NCBI GenBank assembly: GCA_022843145.1
Contig: JALHOF010000003.1
Location: 1-64,000, forward strand
Length of the DNA stretch: 64,000 bases
Reading direction: 5' to 3'
Source: Hyphomicrobium sp.
GTDB lineage: Bacteria > Pseudomonadota > Alphaproteobacteria > Rhizobiales > Hyphomicrobiaceae
The notes beneath the pieces were generated by a model, which saw nothing but the letters and a program-made list of their open reading frames with translations, searched no databases and was not told where the DNA came from. Shown piece after piece: positions 16,744 through 25,582 of this stretch. The number at the start of each line of letters is the position of its first letter. Position 1 is the stretch's first letter. The translations under genes were made by a program, and so were the position numbers.

Positions 16744-18153
16744 ATGCGCATGAAAATGCCAGTCGGCGCTGGGCTGCTTTCGTTGATGTGGTTGTCGGTC
16801 AGTGGCGCGCTACCGTTGCCACCTTTGGCCGGGATGGTCGTCGCACAAACGGCCGGGACGACACCAAAGGAGCTTCCCGACCCCTTCGGCCCGAGGCGGT
16901 CGGCCGGAGAGGTCTTGTCGGAGATGCGTGGACACGGCGGGCCGGTCCGCGCCATTGCAGCCCTCGACGACGGTCGCAGGATCGTCACCGGAGGCTTCGA
17001 CAGTGCAATTATCGTATGGGGCATCTCGCCAGCGCTGGCGATGCATGTTCTGAAGTTCCACGATAGCACGGTGAACGCGCTGGCCACTCTGCCCGGCGAC
17101 TGCTTTGCGTCGGGTGGCGAGGACGCCCGTATCGCTCTGTGGTGCGGAGATGGTGTTACTCCGCGGCGCGTCTTCGGCGGGCACACGGCGCCGATTGCGA
17201 CGCTGACCGCTTCGCCGGATGGCGCGGTGCTGGCCAGCGGGTCATGGGATCACACCGTTCGGTTGTGGCAGGTCGGTGGCAGCGGCGCGGAAGAGGCTGT
17301 TACAATCGGCGGGCATTCCGGTCCGGTCAATGGTCTGGCGTTTTCGCCCGACGGCAAATCCCTGGTGTCGGCCGGCTATGACGGGCAGGTGCGGGTGACA
17401 CCCGTGGCTGGTGGCCCGCCGGCACGGAGTGTGACGCTGCCTGCTCCCGTCAACGCCGTCGCCGCTACGCGAACGGGCGAGATCGTGACGGCTGGCGCGG
17501 ATGGTCTGTTGCGGTTTTTCACGTCGGAACTGCAAGAAGTTGGGGCGGCCGATCTCGGCGGCGGACCGCTGACGACCGTGGCCTTGAGCCCGGACGGTCG
17601 GATCGCGGCCACGGCCGGACTGCGGACGGCTGTGACGATGATCGATGTCGCCACCCGAAAGCCGACTTCGGAAATTCTGGGGCCCGGGCTTCCGGTTTGG
17701 TCGGTTGCGTTCTCGCGCGACGGGCGTGTCCTTTTCACGGGCGGGGCGGACCGCGCGGTGCGTCGCTGGGATACCGCCACCGGGAAACCTGCTGGCGGAG
17801 ACATTGCCGAAGCCGGACCCGAGGAGACGGCGAACGACCCGCATCCCGGAGCGCGGGTGTTTCGCGCATGCAAGGCGTGTCACGGGTTGACCGTCAACGA
17901 CGTCAACCGGGCGGGGCCGACGCTGCATGGCATCATGGGTCGCCGGATCGCGAAAGCACCAGGGTATCCTTATTCAGAGGCGCTCCGCCGGCTCGATATC
18001 GAGTGGTCGAAGGAAACGATCGCGCGGCTGTTCGAAATTGGACCCAATGCCTACCTGCCGGGAACCAAGATGCCCGAACAGACGATTTCGAATGCCGAAG
18101 ATCGTAAGGCCCTCGTCGACTGGCTGGCGGAGCGATCGCGCAAAACCGAATAG
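16744..18153 (+). CDS. Periplasmic WD40 repeat - cytochrome c fusion protein
   Basis: A 469-residue exported protein. The signal peptide is about MRMKMPVGAGLLSLMWLSVSG. Residues about 55-355 contain roughly seven WD40-type repeats, recognisable by strings such as GHGGPVRAIAALDDG, LASGSWDHTVRLWQ, GHSGPVNGLAFSPDG and FTGGADRAVRRWD, which would close a beta-propeller. The C-terminal about 100 residues form a class I cytochrome c domain with CKACH and the axial-ligand region PGTKMPEQ. A propeller fused to one c haem suggests a periplasmic electron-transfer scaffold. Substrate and partner are unknown. Confidence 0.88.
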   Translation: MRMKMPVGAGLLSLMWLSVSGALPLPPLAGMVVAQTAGTTPKELPDPFGPRRSAGEVLSEMRGHGGPVRAIAALDDGRRIVTGGFDSAIIVWGISPALAMHVLKFHDSTVNALATLPGDCFASGGEDARIALWCGDGVTPRRVFGGHTAPIATLTASPDGAVLASGSWDHTVRLWQVGGSGAEEAVTIGGHSGPVNGLAFSPDGKSLVSAGYDGQVRVTPVAGGPPARSVTLPAPVNAVAATRTGEIVTAGADGLLRFFTSELQEVGAADLGGGPLTTVALSPDGRIAATAGLRTAVTMIDVATRKPTSEILGPGLPVWSVAFSRDGRVLFTGGADRAVRRWDTATGKPAGGDIAEAGPEETANDPHPGARVFRACKACHGLTVNDVNRAGPTLHGIMGRRIAKAPGYPYSEALRRLDIEWSKETIARLFEIGPNAYLPGTKMPEQTISNAEDRKALVDWLAERSRKTE

Positions 18154-18173
18154 CGGCGCAGACGCGCGCCAGT

Positions 18174-20249
18174 TCAGACTTCGCCGCGATCAATCTTGTC
18201 CAGCATCGCGCGTTCCCGGGCCTCCCGCTCCTCGCGCTCGCGGAAATAATCCTCGGTCGTGCGCGGTGGGGCGCGATGCGGAGCTCCGTAAGGATCGATC
18301 GAGGCGTTGGTGGCGGTTTCGATGCGGCAATCATCGCACATTTCGATCAGCGCCAGCCGCGCCTCGCTGCCTTCGCCCTTGTACATCCAGTGTGCGCCGG
18401 CCAGCTTGGCCTTGACGCGTTCGATCGTGCTCTTGACGCCGAACGCCTTGCCGCACTTCGTGCAACAGAACGGTTCCTCCTGCTTGAGCGCGATGGGACC
18501 GGCGGCGAAAGCATCGAAATCGATGCGTGGCTCAAGCGAGATGACGCGCTCGGGGCAGGTGCCGCGGCACAGACCACATTGCACGCACAGGCTCTCGTCA
18601 AAGCGCAGCGCCGGCCGCTCCTGGTCGTCGCTCAAGGCACCGGTCGGGCAGCTCGAGACGCAGGACAGGCACAACGTGCAGCCGGCGGAGTCGACGGCGA
18701 CGCGGCCGAAGACGGCGCCTTTCGGCAGCGGGACGGAGGCGACCGGCTGCGGCGCCACGCGATGCAATTCGCGCAAGGCGAGCTTCAGCACGTCACGCTT
18801 GCCGCCGAGGGGCAGGAAGGCGGAAGCAGTCCGCGTGGCAACGGTGGGCTCCGCTACAGCCAACACGAGCTCGGCGCCGAACGCGTCGGGATCGTCGGTT
18901 TCGATGGTGCGGGCGCGGCCCGAGCCATAGCCGAGTGCGGACAGCAGGACGTCGGCGGTCGCGAGGGTGTCGCGTAACCCCGTGATGTCGTGTTTCGGCT
19001 TGGCGCGTGTGAGCACCAGTACCCCGCAGGCTCCATATGCGAAAGCGGCGGCAACTGCTTCGAGGCCGAGCTGGCCCGTCTCATTCAGCGACAGCGGAAG
19101 GACGCTTGCCGGCAGCCCGCTTGAAAACCGCGCCGTTGCGTCGATCAGCTTGGCGCCGTGATCTGCGTCGTGAAACAGCACCACGGGCTTCAGTCCGCCC
19201 GCTTCGCGATACCCAGTGAGCAGCGCGCGCAGCCGGCGTAGCAGCAGGTCGGCAGTCGGGATGGCATAACTCGCAGCACCAGTCGGGCAGGCGGCGGCAC
19301 AGGCGCCGCATCCGCCGCAAATCTGAGGATCGATCGCCACGGTGTCGCCGGCCGGCGAGATGGCGCCAGCAGGACACAGATCGAGGCAGCGCCGGCAACC
19401 GACGATGCGTGAGCGGGAATGGGCGCAGAGGTCGGCTCTGAAATCGACATAGCGCGGTTTGTCGAACGTGCCGACCAGCTCGGACGCCTTGAATAGTGCG
19501 CGCTGCACGGCTGCGGGATCACCGGGATCGGCGCGCAAATAGCCGTCACGAAGGCCGTCGCCGGGGAACAAGGCCGCGCCGCCGGACAAATCGATGACGA
19601 TGTCGGCATTCGACTGCGCGCCATCGCGGGGCGGGCCGAACTGCAGGTGGGTACGTGACGAAGGCTGCGGACTGGCCAGACCGTCGATCGCAAGCTCGAA
19701 TGCACCGAGATGCCCGTGGGCGGTACGAATCCGGCCTTTACGGATTGGAAATGCGACGGTGCGCGGCGGGACGACGCCGGTCTCACTGGTCAGCAGGAGC
19801 GTGATGTCAAGTCGATCCTGCAGCAGTTCGGCCGCGTCCAAGGCCTCCTGGCCACGGCCATAGATCAGCGTGACGCCCTCGCTTTCAAGCGTGACGCCTG
19901 CCGGCATCGGCGTTTCGACGGCGGCCTCGGCGATCAACGCAGCCATCTTTGGACCGGCGTTGCGCCCTTCCGATGACCAACCTGCGGTCTCGCGGACATT
20001 GACAAACTTAAGATCCGCGGCCAGTCCGTCGTCCTCGGCGGCGTCACGAAAGCGAACGGCCTCTTGCGTACAGCAGACGATGACCTCGCCATCGGCGGCG
20101 GCGGCTCTGAAGCGCCCCATCTCGGGGCCGCACAGATGACGGGCCGCCGACACCGTTGCATCGGGCATGGCCTTGCGGACGCCGGCCGTATCGAGCGTCA
20201 TGGTATCCTCGCAACTGCAGAGGATGATCTTCGTGGGCGAACCGGCCAT
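18174..20249 (-). CDS. Large 4Fe-4S ferredoxin-type protein of the formate dehydrogenase cluster
   Basis: A 691-residue, probably cytoplasmic iron-sulfur protein. Ferredoxin-type cluster motifs occur in two pairs: CRRCLDLCP and CGGCGACAAACP near 285-330, and CTLCLSCVSSCP and CVQCGLCRGTCP near 530-590. Further cysteines occur at the N terminus (ILCSCED, HLCGPEM, IVCCTQE) and near the C terminus (FCCTKCGKAF, EMCDDCR). The last about 40 residues are charged and helical. The gene is divergent from the accessory genes of the formate dehydrogenase cluster and is a regular companion of that cluster in Hyphomicrobiales. It may feed or accept electrons for enzyme maturation, but its function is not established. 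Confidence 0.82.
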   Translation of the reverse strand: MAGSPTKIILCSCEDTMTLDTAGVRKAMPDATVSAARHLCGPEMGRFRAAAADGEVIVCCTQEAVRFRDAAEDDGLAADLKFVNVRETAGWSSEGRNAGPKMAALIAEAAVETPMPAGVTLESEGVTLIYGRGQEALDAAELLQDRLDITLLLTSETGVVPPRTVAFPIRKGRIRTAHGHLGAFELAIDGLASPQPSSRTHLQFGPPRDGAQSNADIVIDLSGGAALFPGDGLRDGYLRADPGDPAAVQRALFKASELVGTFDKPRYVDFRADLCAHSRSRIVGCRRCLDLCPAGAISPAGDTVAIDPQICGGCGACAAACPTGAASYAIPTADLLLRRLRALLTGYREAGGLKPVVLFHDADHGAKLIDATARFSSGLPASVLPLSLNETGQLGLEAVAAAFAYGACGVLVLTRAKPKHDITGLRDTLATADVLLSALGYGSGRARTIETDDPDAFGAELVLAVAEPTVATRTASAFLPLGGKRDVLKLALRELHRVAPQPVASVPLPKGAVFGRVAVDSAGCTLCLSCVSSCPTGALSDDQERPALRFDESLCVQCGLCRGTCPERVISLEPRIDFDAFAAGPIALKQEEPFCCTKCGKAFGVKSTIERVKAKLAGAHWMYKGEGSEARLALIEMCDDCRIETATNASIDPYGAPHRAPPRTTEDYFREREEREARERAMLDKIDRGEV

Positions 20250-20499
20250 GGCAACCTTTCATCATCGGGATGGCGCGTGGTCTCAGAGCGCGTCCGGCTG
20301 GACCTGTCGGGTCCGGACCGGAAACTGCTTCATACAATAGCTGTCTCTTACAATAGACTGCCGAAGAGTTCGACCTGCCTCTCTTTCATTGCAGCATGAT
20401 CACGGGGCCGCGAGAAGCGGTATCGCTTGACGCTCATTGCCCGACTGGCCAATGGTTTGGCGGCGGTTTCACGAAGAGCGGTACCCAATCGTGCGGTCA

Positions 20500-21267
20500 A
20501 TGGACGACAGAAGGCGGACGCTGCCGCGCGCAGACTTCGACCTCCCGCCAGGCTTCGACGTCGTGGCGCTGCGGGAATCCAAGGATGCGCTTGCTCATGC
20601 TGTGGCGATTGCCGCCTCGTCGGGAGCGGGCACGCTCGTGCACGTCGGCCGGTTCGATCTTCTCGAGTTGGCGCTGGTGCTCGAACCGGACGAACCCCTG
20701 TCTGGCGCGCGCCGGGTGGCTTATGCCGTAATGAACGCCATGGGCGATGCCTTGGGCGCGGTTCTGCCGCCGGAGAAGCCCGTTACGTTCGAATGGCCGG
20801 ATACGATCCGGGTCGATGGCGGGGTGATCGGTGGTATTCGGCTGGCGTGGCCGGATGGAGCGGACGAAGCCGGGCATCCGGACTGGCTGGCGGCCGCGGT
20901 GTCGATACGTGTCGCGCTGCCGCTCACGGGCGGCGCCATCAACCCCTACGACGTAATCACGCGCGAAGGGACGAGTCTCGAGATCGAAGGCATCGAGCAG
21001 ATCGACAGCCGATCACTGATGGCGAGTTTCTGCCGGTATCTACTTCTGCAACTGGACGGATGGCGGGAAAACGGTTTCGATGATGTTGCGCGGGCGTATC
21101 TGGGCCGGTTGCCGCCAGACCGCGCGCGGCATCGCGTCATCGCCAGCAATGGTGATCTCGTCGAGTGCGGGGTCGATCGACGCGAGGAGATCGCGCGGCT
21201 AAGCTTGTTGGCCGCGCTTGGTGCGCCGCGCTGGCGCGATCCGAGTTCAGGTGATCCTTGGATTTAG
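20500..21267 (+). CDS. Biotin/lipoate-protein ligase family protein
   Basis: A 255-residue protein of the BPL/LplA/LipB fold. Family signs are GTLVHVGRFDLLELALVLEP, the strand EWPDTIRVDGGVIGGIRLAWP (the substrate-binding D-G-K/G-G region) and a C-terminal domain that reads the target. In the canonical biotin ligase the motif is KWPND with a catalytic lysine in GGI/KL; here it reads EWPDTIRVDGGV, so the usual catalytic lysine is not obvious. The gene heads the formate dehydrogenase accessory operon. The start at 20500 fits the family better than the extra 21 codons upstream, but the ribosome binding site is weak either way. Its target protein is unknown. Confidence 0.72.
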   Translation: MDDRRRTLPRADFDLPPGFDVVALRESKDALAHAVAIAASSGAGTLVHVGRFDLLELALVLEPDEPLSGARRVAYAVMNAMGDALGAVLPPEKPVTFEWPDTIRVDGGVIGGIRLAWPDGADEAGHPDWLAAAVSIRVALPLTGGAINPYDVITREGTSLEIEGIEQIDSRSLMASFCRYLLLQLDGWRENGFDDVARAYLGRLPPDRARHRVIASNGDLVECGVDRREEIARLSLLAALGAPRWRDPSSGDPWI

Positions 21268-21298
21268 GCCGCCCGCAAATTTGGAAAGCCGCGACGCC

Positions 21299-21892
21299 AT
21301 GACATCGCTTCGAAAGCTCTTGCGCACGATCAGGTTGGACGCGTCGGATACGTTCATTTTCGAACGCGCGGCGACGCCTGGAGAATGGGCGGTTCCCGGG
21401 ACCTTCGCCTTCTGGGACGTCGATGCCGGCGCGTTGGCGGGCCGTCCCCGGCAGGCGTTCCGTGCCGGCTTCCTGGGGCTCGACAGCTTCGGATGGTCGA
21501 CCCTGGCGGTGGTTTCGGAGGCGACCGAAGCTGAGCGTGCTGCGGCCGTCGAGGCGCTGGCGCGGCATCTCGTGGCCGAGCATGGCGCGCCGGATCTCGA
21601 CGCCGCGCGTGCGGCGGCAGACGATGAGTTGCGTTACGCCGAGGAACTGGCCGCGCATCCGCCGCAGACGCTGGTGGCGCTGCAGAGGAAGGCGATGCCG
21701 GACGGCGCGATATCGGAGCAGTTTCGCACGTTCCGCGCGGCGGGTGATGCGTTGCGGGGCTCGAGCATGCCGTGCAGTTCGGGAGCCTTTTCGATCGTCG
21801 ATGACGACGGCGCACCCGAGACGGAGGCGGACGGAGAACTCGATTTGGCGGGTCTCGTCGAGGCCAGAGACGCCGCAGTGGCGAAGGAGTGA
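21299..21892 (+). CDS. DUF6505 family protein
   Basis: A 197-residue protein of unknown function. The N terminus LLRTIRLDASDTFIFERAA and the following PGEWAVPGTFAFWD are characteristic of the family that accompanies formate dehydrogenase in Hyphomicrobiales. No signal peptide or membrane segment is visible. It lies 31 bases after the ligase-family gene and its stop is 2 bases before the next start, so it is operonic. A maturation or regulatory role is inferred only from context. Confidence 0.7.
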   Translation: MTSLRKLLRTIRLDASDTFIFERAATPGEWAVPGTFAFWDVDAGALAGRPRQAFRAGFLGLDSFGWSTLAVVSEATEAERAAAVEALARHLVAEHGAPDLDAARAAADDELRYAEELAAHPPQTLVALQRKAMPDGAISEQFRTFRAAGDALRGSSMPCSSGAFSIVDDDGAPETEADGELDLAGLVEARDAAVAKE

Positions 21893-21894
21893 AC

Positions 21895-22950
21895 ATGGCG
21901 ATGCCGGTGACCGGCGGCGGGCGTGAGGCTGACCCGGAGCGCAAGGATTTCTGGCTGTCGAGCGGGCACCATCTGCTCGATCACGATGCCGATGGCCGGC
22001 TCGCGGTGACCGACGCTTTCATAAAGGCTTATCTGGCGCGGCCGGAAATCGTGCCGCCCGACGATGCCTGCCTCGTCGAGCGCTCGATTCACGCGCGGCT
22101 GCTGCGCGATCCACGCGCGCCCGTGCCTCAGGCCGAAGTCCGCGACATCGCGGATAAGGATGCGCGCGAGAACTGGCGGCATTTGATCGAGTTCCGCGAT
22201 CATGTCGCTGCCGCCGGCACGATCGAACGGGCCTACGTGACGATCTTCCGGTCGCAAAAGGTCACGACGCCGGCGCTATTCCTGAACCAGCTTGCACACC
22301 TCGTTCTGCGCAATGTCCTCGACGGCGAGACGGATCCCTTCACGTTGCGCGCGGCGGAGTTGATGTTCCGGCCGCAACGATTGTCGGTGCGCGATGAGGT
22401 GCCGCTGCTCGCCGATGAGGAATTGATTGGCGACAGCACGTCGATCAGTCATCAGTCGCCGTTGCTCGCTGTGTTCGCAGATGCCCGCTCGCGTGATCTC
22501 GACATCATGACCGCCGACAATGCCGCAGAATACTTCGATCGCAGCGACGCATTCGACATCGTGCTCGACTTCCGCGCGGGCGGTCCGGGCCGAGCGGCGC
22601 TGGCGCGGGTGCTCGAACGGTGGATTGGCCACCTCACTGGTGCAAAAGTCGCGATCGTGCCGGTGGATCGGGTCGAAACGGCGGACTGGCGGTGGTTCGT
22701 CGGGCTCGACCAGGACGGCACTGCGATCGGTAACGCGCTTTGGAAAGGCGAGGAACCGCCGGAGGATGGGCGCAACCGCATCGTTGCGCTGTTTGCTCTG
22801 ACGTTCGCGGATTCCTCGGATGTCGTCGAGCGGGCGCGCGGCGCGCCGGTCATCCTCATTCTTGGGATGTCGCCGAACCGTGTCGTCAGGCTGAAGCCGC
22901 AAAATCTGATAACTGGACTGCCGCTCGCCGCGGCGGCGCCGGCCGGCTGA
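21895..22950 (+). CDS. DUF6352 family protein
   Basis: A 351-residue soluble protein of unknown function. Family-like features are DFWLSSGHHLLDHDADG near the N terminus and VTDAFIKAYLARPE following it. The start at 21895 has AAGGAG five bases upstream, which favours it over a GTG at 21889 that overlaps the previous stop. It sits between DUF6505 and DUF3305 genes in the formate dehydrogenase operon. Confidence 0.7.
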   Translation: MAMPVTGGGREADPERKDFWLSSGHHLLDHDADGRLAVTDAFIKAYLARPEIVPPDDACLVERSIHARLLRDPRAPVPQAEVRDIADKDARENWRHLIEFRDHVAAAGTIERAYVTIFRSQKVTTPALFLNQLAHLVLRNVLDGETDPFTLRAAELMFRPQRLSVRDEVPLLADEELIGDSTSISHQSPLLAVFADARSRDLDIMTADNAAEYFDRSDAFDIVLDFRAGGPGRAALARVLERWIGHLTGAKVAIVPVDRVETADWRWFVGLDQDGTAIGNALWKGEEPPEDGRNRIVALFALTFADSSDVVERARGAPVILILGMSPNRVVRLKPQNLITGLPLAAAAPAG

Positions 22951-22956
22951 GAGGGC

Positions 22957-23505
22957 ATGATGATCGAAGAAGCCGTCGTGGTTGGGTTGGTGGTGGAACG
23001 CCGGCAGATCGAGAATGCGTGGTCGGCGTTCAACGGCACGCCCTATGCGTGGCGGCCGGTCGCGGTTTTCCCGGTGGCGCCCGACGTGGCGCCCTGGACG
23101 CCGCTAGGCGGCAACGCCAAGACAAGCCGGTTCTATGTTGGTGCGCAGTCGATCCGTCTCTTCTCCACCGACACGGCCAACTATCGCGGCAACCTCGAAT
23201 CGGGTGAGGCGCTGCTCTGGGTGGCACTTCGTGAGACGGGCTCGGAGCCTCCGATCGAGGTTGCCGCCGTCACCGCCGACCCTGCCGAGGGCGAGGCGCT
23301 GACCGAGGCTGGAACCGATACCGTCGAGATAATCGCCATGCCGGCCGAAGTGGCGGCCGAGATCGCCGCCTTTATTGTCGCCAATCATGTCGAGCGTCCG
23401 ATCATCAAACGCAGGCGCGATCGCGCTGAGCCTGATGTGAGGTGGAGGCCTGGCGAGGGGCCCAACCGCAAGACGGGGCCGGGCGGCGAGGATAACGGAT
23501 CATGA
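22957..23505 (+). CDS. DUF3305 domain protein
   Basis: A 182-residue protein. The typical opening (VVGLVVERRQIENAW ... YAWRPVAV) and the RFYVGAQSIRLFSTDTANYR stretch identify DUF3305, a family known from formate dehydrogenase loci. The C-terminal about 40 residues are basic and low in complexity. It starts 6 bases after the DUF6352 stop and overlaps the DUF3306 gene by 4 bases (ATGA). Function unknown. Confidence 0.78.
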   Translation: MMIEEAVVVGLVVERRQIENAWSAFNGTPYAWRPVAVFPVAPDVAPWTPLGGNAKTSRFYVGAQSIRLFSTDTANYRGNLESGEALLWVALRETGSEPPIEVAAVTADPAEGEALTEAGTDTVEIIAMPAEVAAEIAAFIVANHVERPIIKRRRDRAEPDVRWRPGEGPNRKTGPGGEDNGS

Positions 23506-24290
23506 GTCGTAAACCCGAGGGCGATCACGAAGACGACGCGCGGCCGGGCGAGGGCTTCGTCGCGCGCTGGGCGCGGCTCAAACGGCAGGAAACCGATGCC
23601 GACGGACAGCCGGCAGTAGCGGCGCCGCGAGTGGCTGAGCCAGGCCAAGATGCGGACGATAAAGATTTAGCGAGCGTGGACGACCAGGCAGACTTACCGC
23701 TGCCTTCGGTCGAGGATCTTCAGCCGGACAGCGACATCACGGCGTTCCTCCACAAGCGGGTACCGGAGGAGTTGCGGCGGCTGGCCATGCGCCGGATGTG
23801 GACGCTCGACCCCGCGATTCGCGATTTTATCGAGATGGCAGAGAACCAGTACGACTGGAACGACCCCAACGGCGTGCCCGGCTTCGGTCCGCTGCCCGCC
23901 GGCACTGATATGGAAGCACTTCTGGCGCAAGCGACTGGGCGGTGGAAGCCCGCCGAGAAGGATCCACAACCCGACGATCAGCAAACCGCCGGGGCGGAGG
24001 ACGCGACAGACGCGGTGGCCGACGCATCGGGTGAACGCGACGTGACCGACGGCGATCAAAATGATGCAGATCAGACTGATATAGATCAGTATTCGCCCGG
24101 CGCGACTGGGGTCGGTGGGATTGCCGAGCCGGCGGAACCGGAGCAGTCGATGAGCGTCGCTGCGTCCAATTCCGGTGGTTCGGACAACGTCATGACGACC
24201 ATTTTCGCGGTGGCGGATGGGCCTGCGCCTTCTCCGGACGATGTTGCACCGCCGCCGCGTCGGCGGCACGGCGGGGCACTGCCGGTTTGA
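23502..24290 (+). CDS. DUF3306 domain protein
   Basis: A 262-residue protein. The conserved core contains EGFVARWARLKRQ, LPSVEDLQPDSDITAFL and LRRLAMRRMWTLDPAIRDF, followed by the AENQYDWNDPNGVPGFGPL motif typical of DUF3306. After residue about 150 the chain is acidic and poor in order (many Asp, Gln, Ala), probably disordered. Families DUF3305 and DUF3306 occur as a pair next to formate dehydrogenase genes. Their start-stop overlap here supports a joint role. Confidence 0.8.
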   Translation: MSRKPEGDHEDDARPGEGFVARWARLKRQETDADGQPAVAAPRVAEPGQDADDKDLASVDDQADLPLPSVEDLQPDSDITAFLHKRVPEELRRLAMRRMWTLDPAIRDFIEMAENQYDWNDPNGVPGFGPLPAGTDMEALLAQATGRWKPAEKDPQPDDQQTAGAEDATDAVADASGERDVTDGDQNDADQTDIDQYSPGATGVGGIAEPAEPEQSMSVAASNSGGSDNVMTTIFAVADGPAPSPDDVAPPPRRRHGGALPV

Positions 24291-24477
24291 TGATAACATA
24301 CTGATACTACCGAATTATTCTCGCCATCATTCGCTGCGGCAATTGCTGCGTTGCGGCGATACCCGACTCCCCGCGTACGACTTTCGTATGGGGCTCCCTG
24401 ATAGGGTCTTCCTATGGCCCTGTGACATGATAGCGTTGCGACAAATGTACGCAAATCGGCAACTGGGCGACCCTGCA

Positions 24478-25278
24478 ATGACCCAGACGCAAAGGGAGGA
24501 TGCACGCGACCGCGGCGTCACGCTGGCCATCGAGGCAGCGGGGGGCGTCGGTCCTTTGGCGCGCAAGCTTGGGATCTCTCAACCGTCCGTTTCCGGCTGG
24601 AGCCGGGTGCCAGCCGATCGAGTGGCCGCCGTCGAAGCCGCGACGGGTGTCGCGCGCGCGCTGCTTCGGCCAGATCTGTTCCAAGCTGATCGCGTGGTCG
24701 CTGCCCCCGACGGCTTGGCTACGGCCAGGGCGCGCGAGTATCTGTTGCTTGCGACTTTGCTGTCCAAGCCGCCCGGACAGAAGCTGCTCGACGAACTCGC
24801 AGGCGTCACAGGTGACGCGACGCCGCTTGGCTTGGCGCATATCCAACTCGCGGAAGCGGCACAGAGGGCCACCGAGGCCACGGCAGGGCGCGAATACTTC
24901 AACCTGTTCGTCGGCGTCGGGCGTGGCGAACTGTTGCCCTATCTGTCGTTCTATAAGACCGGGTTCCTGAACGAGCGGCCATTGGCTCGCGTGCGCGACG
25001 ACTTAGCGCGGCTCGGCGTCGAGCGGCGGCAGGGCGTGTTCGAACCCGAGGATCATATCGCGACATTGCTCGAGGTCATGTCGGGTCTGGCGGGTGGCAG
25101 CATCCCCGGCGGCGCCGCACAGGCGGATGCATTTTTCGAGCGGCATTTGAAGCCTTGGGCGCTGCGCTTGTTCGCCGACATGGCGGTTGCGGAAAGCGCT
25201 GATTTCTACAAGGCGGTTGCCGAGATGGGCACCACCTGGATCGAGATTGAAACGCAACTGTTGGGATTTGCAGCGTGA
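24478..25278 (+). CDS. TorD/DmsD-family chaperone with N-terminal YdaS/Cro-like HTH
   Basis: A 266-residue fusion. Residues about 5-65 look like a Cro/YdaS helix-turn-helix: VTLAIEAAGGVGPLARKLGI, SQPSVSGWSRVPADRVAAVE, then ATGVARALLRPDLF. Residues about 80-265 are an all-helical TorD-type chaperone (YFNLFVGVGRGELLPYLSFY, PEDHIATLLEVMSGL, WALRLFADMAVAE). TorD chaperones bind Tat signal peptides and guide molybdenum cofactor insertion; the two Tat substrates are encoded directly downstream. Met 24478 was chosen by fit to the HTH; earlier in-frame Mets exist at 24427 and 24445. Whether the HTH binds DNA is unknown. Confidence 0.8.
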   Translation: MTQTQREDARDRGVTLAIEAAGGVGPLARKLGISQPSVSGWSRVPADRVAAVEAATGVARALLRPDLFQADRVVAAPDGLATARAREYLLLATLLSKPPGQKLLDELAGVTGDATPLGLAHIQLAEAAQRATEATAGREYFNLFVGVGRGELLPYLSFYKTGFLNERPLARVRDDLARLGVERRQGVFEPEDHIATLLEVMSGLAGGSIPGGAAQADAFFERHLKPWALRLFADMAVAESADFYKAVAEMGTTWIEIETQLLGFAA

Positions 25279-25352
25279 GCGGTCGCTTGCCGCATGTCGG
25301 ATAGCGAACGAAACGATTTGTAGAACAGATGACGACACTGGAGGAGCAAACG

Positions 25353-25562
25353 ATGAGCGAAGCGAAATCCAAGGCAAGGCTCGATCGACGTGATTTCCTG
25401 AAGGCATTGGGAACGGGCACGGCCGGGGCCGCCACGGTTGCCGTCGCCGTCAGCGCCGGCATCACGCCCACCGCCGCGAGCGAAAGTGCCAATGACAAAA
25501 AGAAGAAGCGGTACCAGGAGAGCGACCACGTGAAGGCCTACTATCGCACCAACCGGTACTGA
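25353..25562 (+). CDS. Small Tat-signal protein of the formate dehydrogenase operon
   Basis: A 69-residue protein with a twin-arginine signal (LDRRDFLKALG, then an Ala-rich hydrophobic stretch) and a short, lysine-rich mature part ending VKAYYRTNRY. A strong site (GGAGGAGC) precedes Met 25353. An upstream ATG at 25329 would add 8 residues without family support. It is 20 bases before the catalytic subunit gene. Similar small Tat proteins precede formate dehydrogenase alpha genes in many proteobacteria, and an assembly or accessory-subunit role is inferred. Confidence 0.8.
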   Translation: MSEAKSKARLDRRDFLKALGTGTAGAATVAVAVSAGITPTAASESANDKKKKRYQESDHVKAYYRTNRY

Positions 25563-25582
25563 TCGAACTCGGAGGACCTAAC

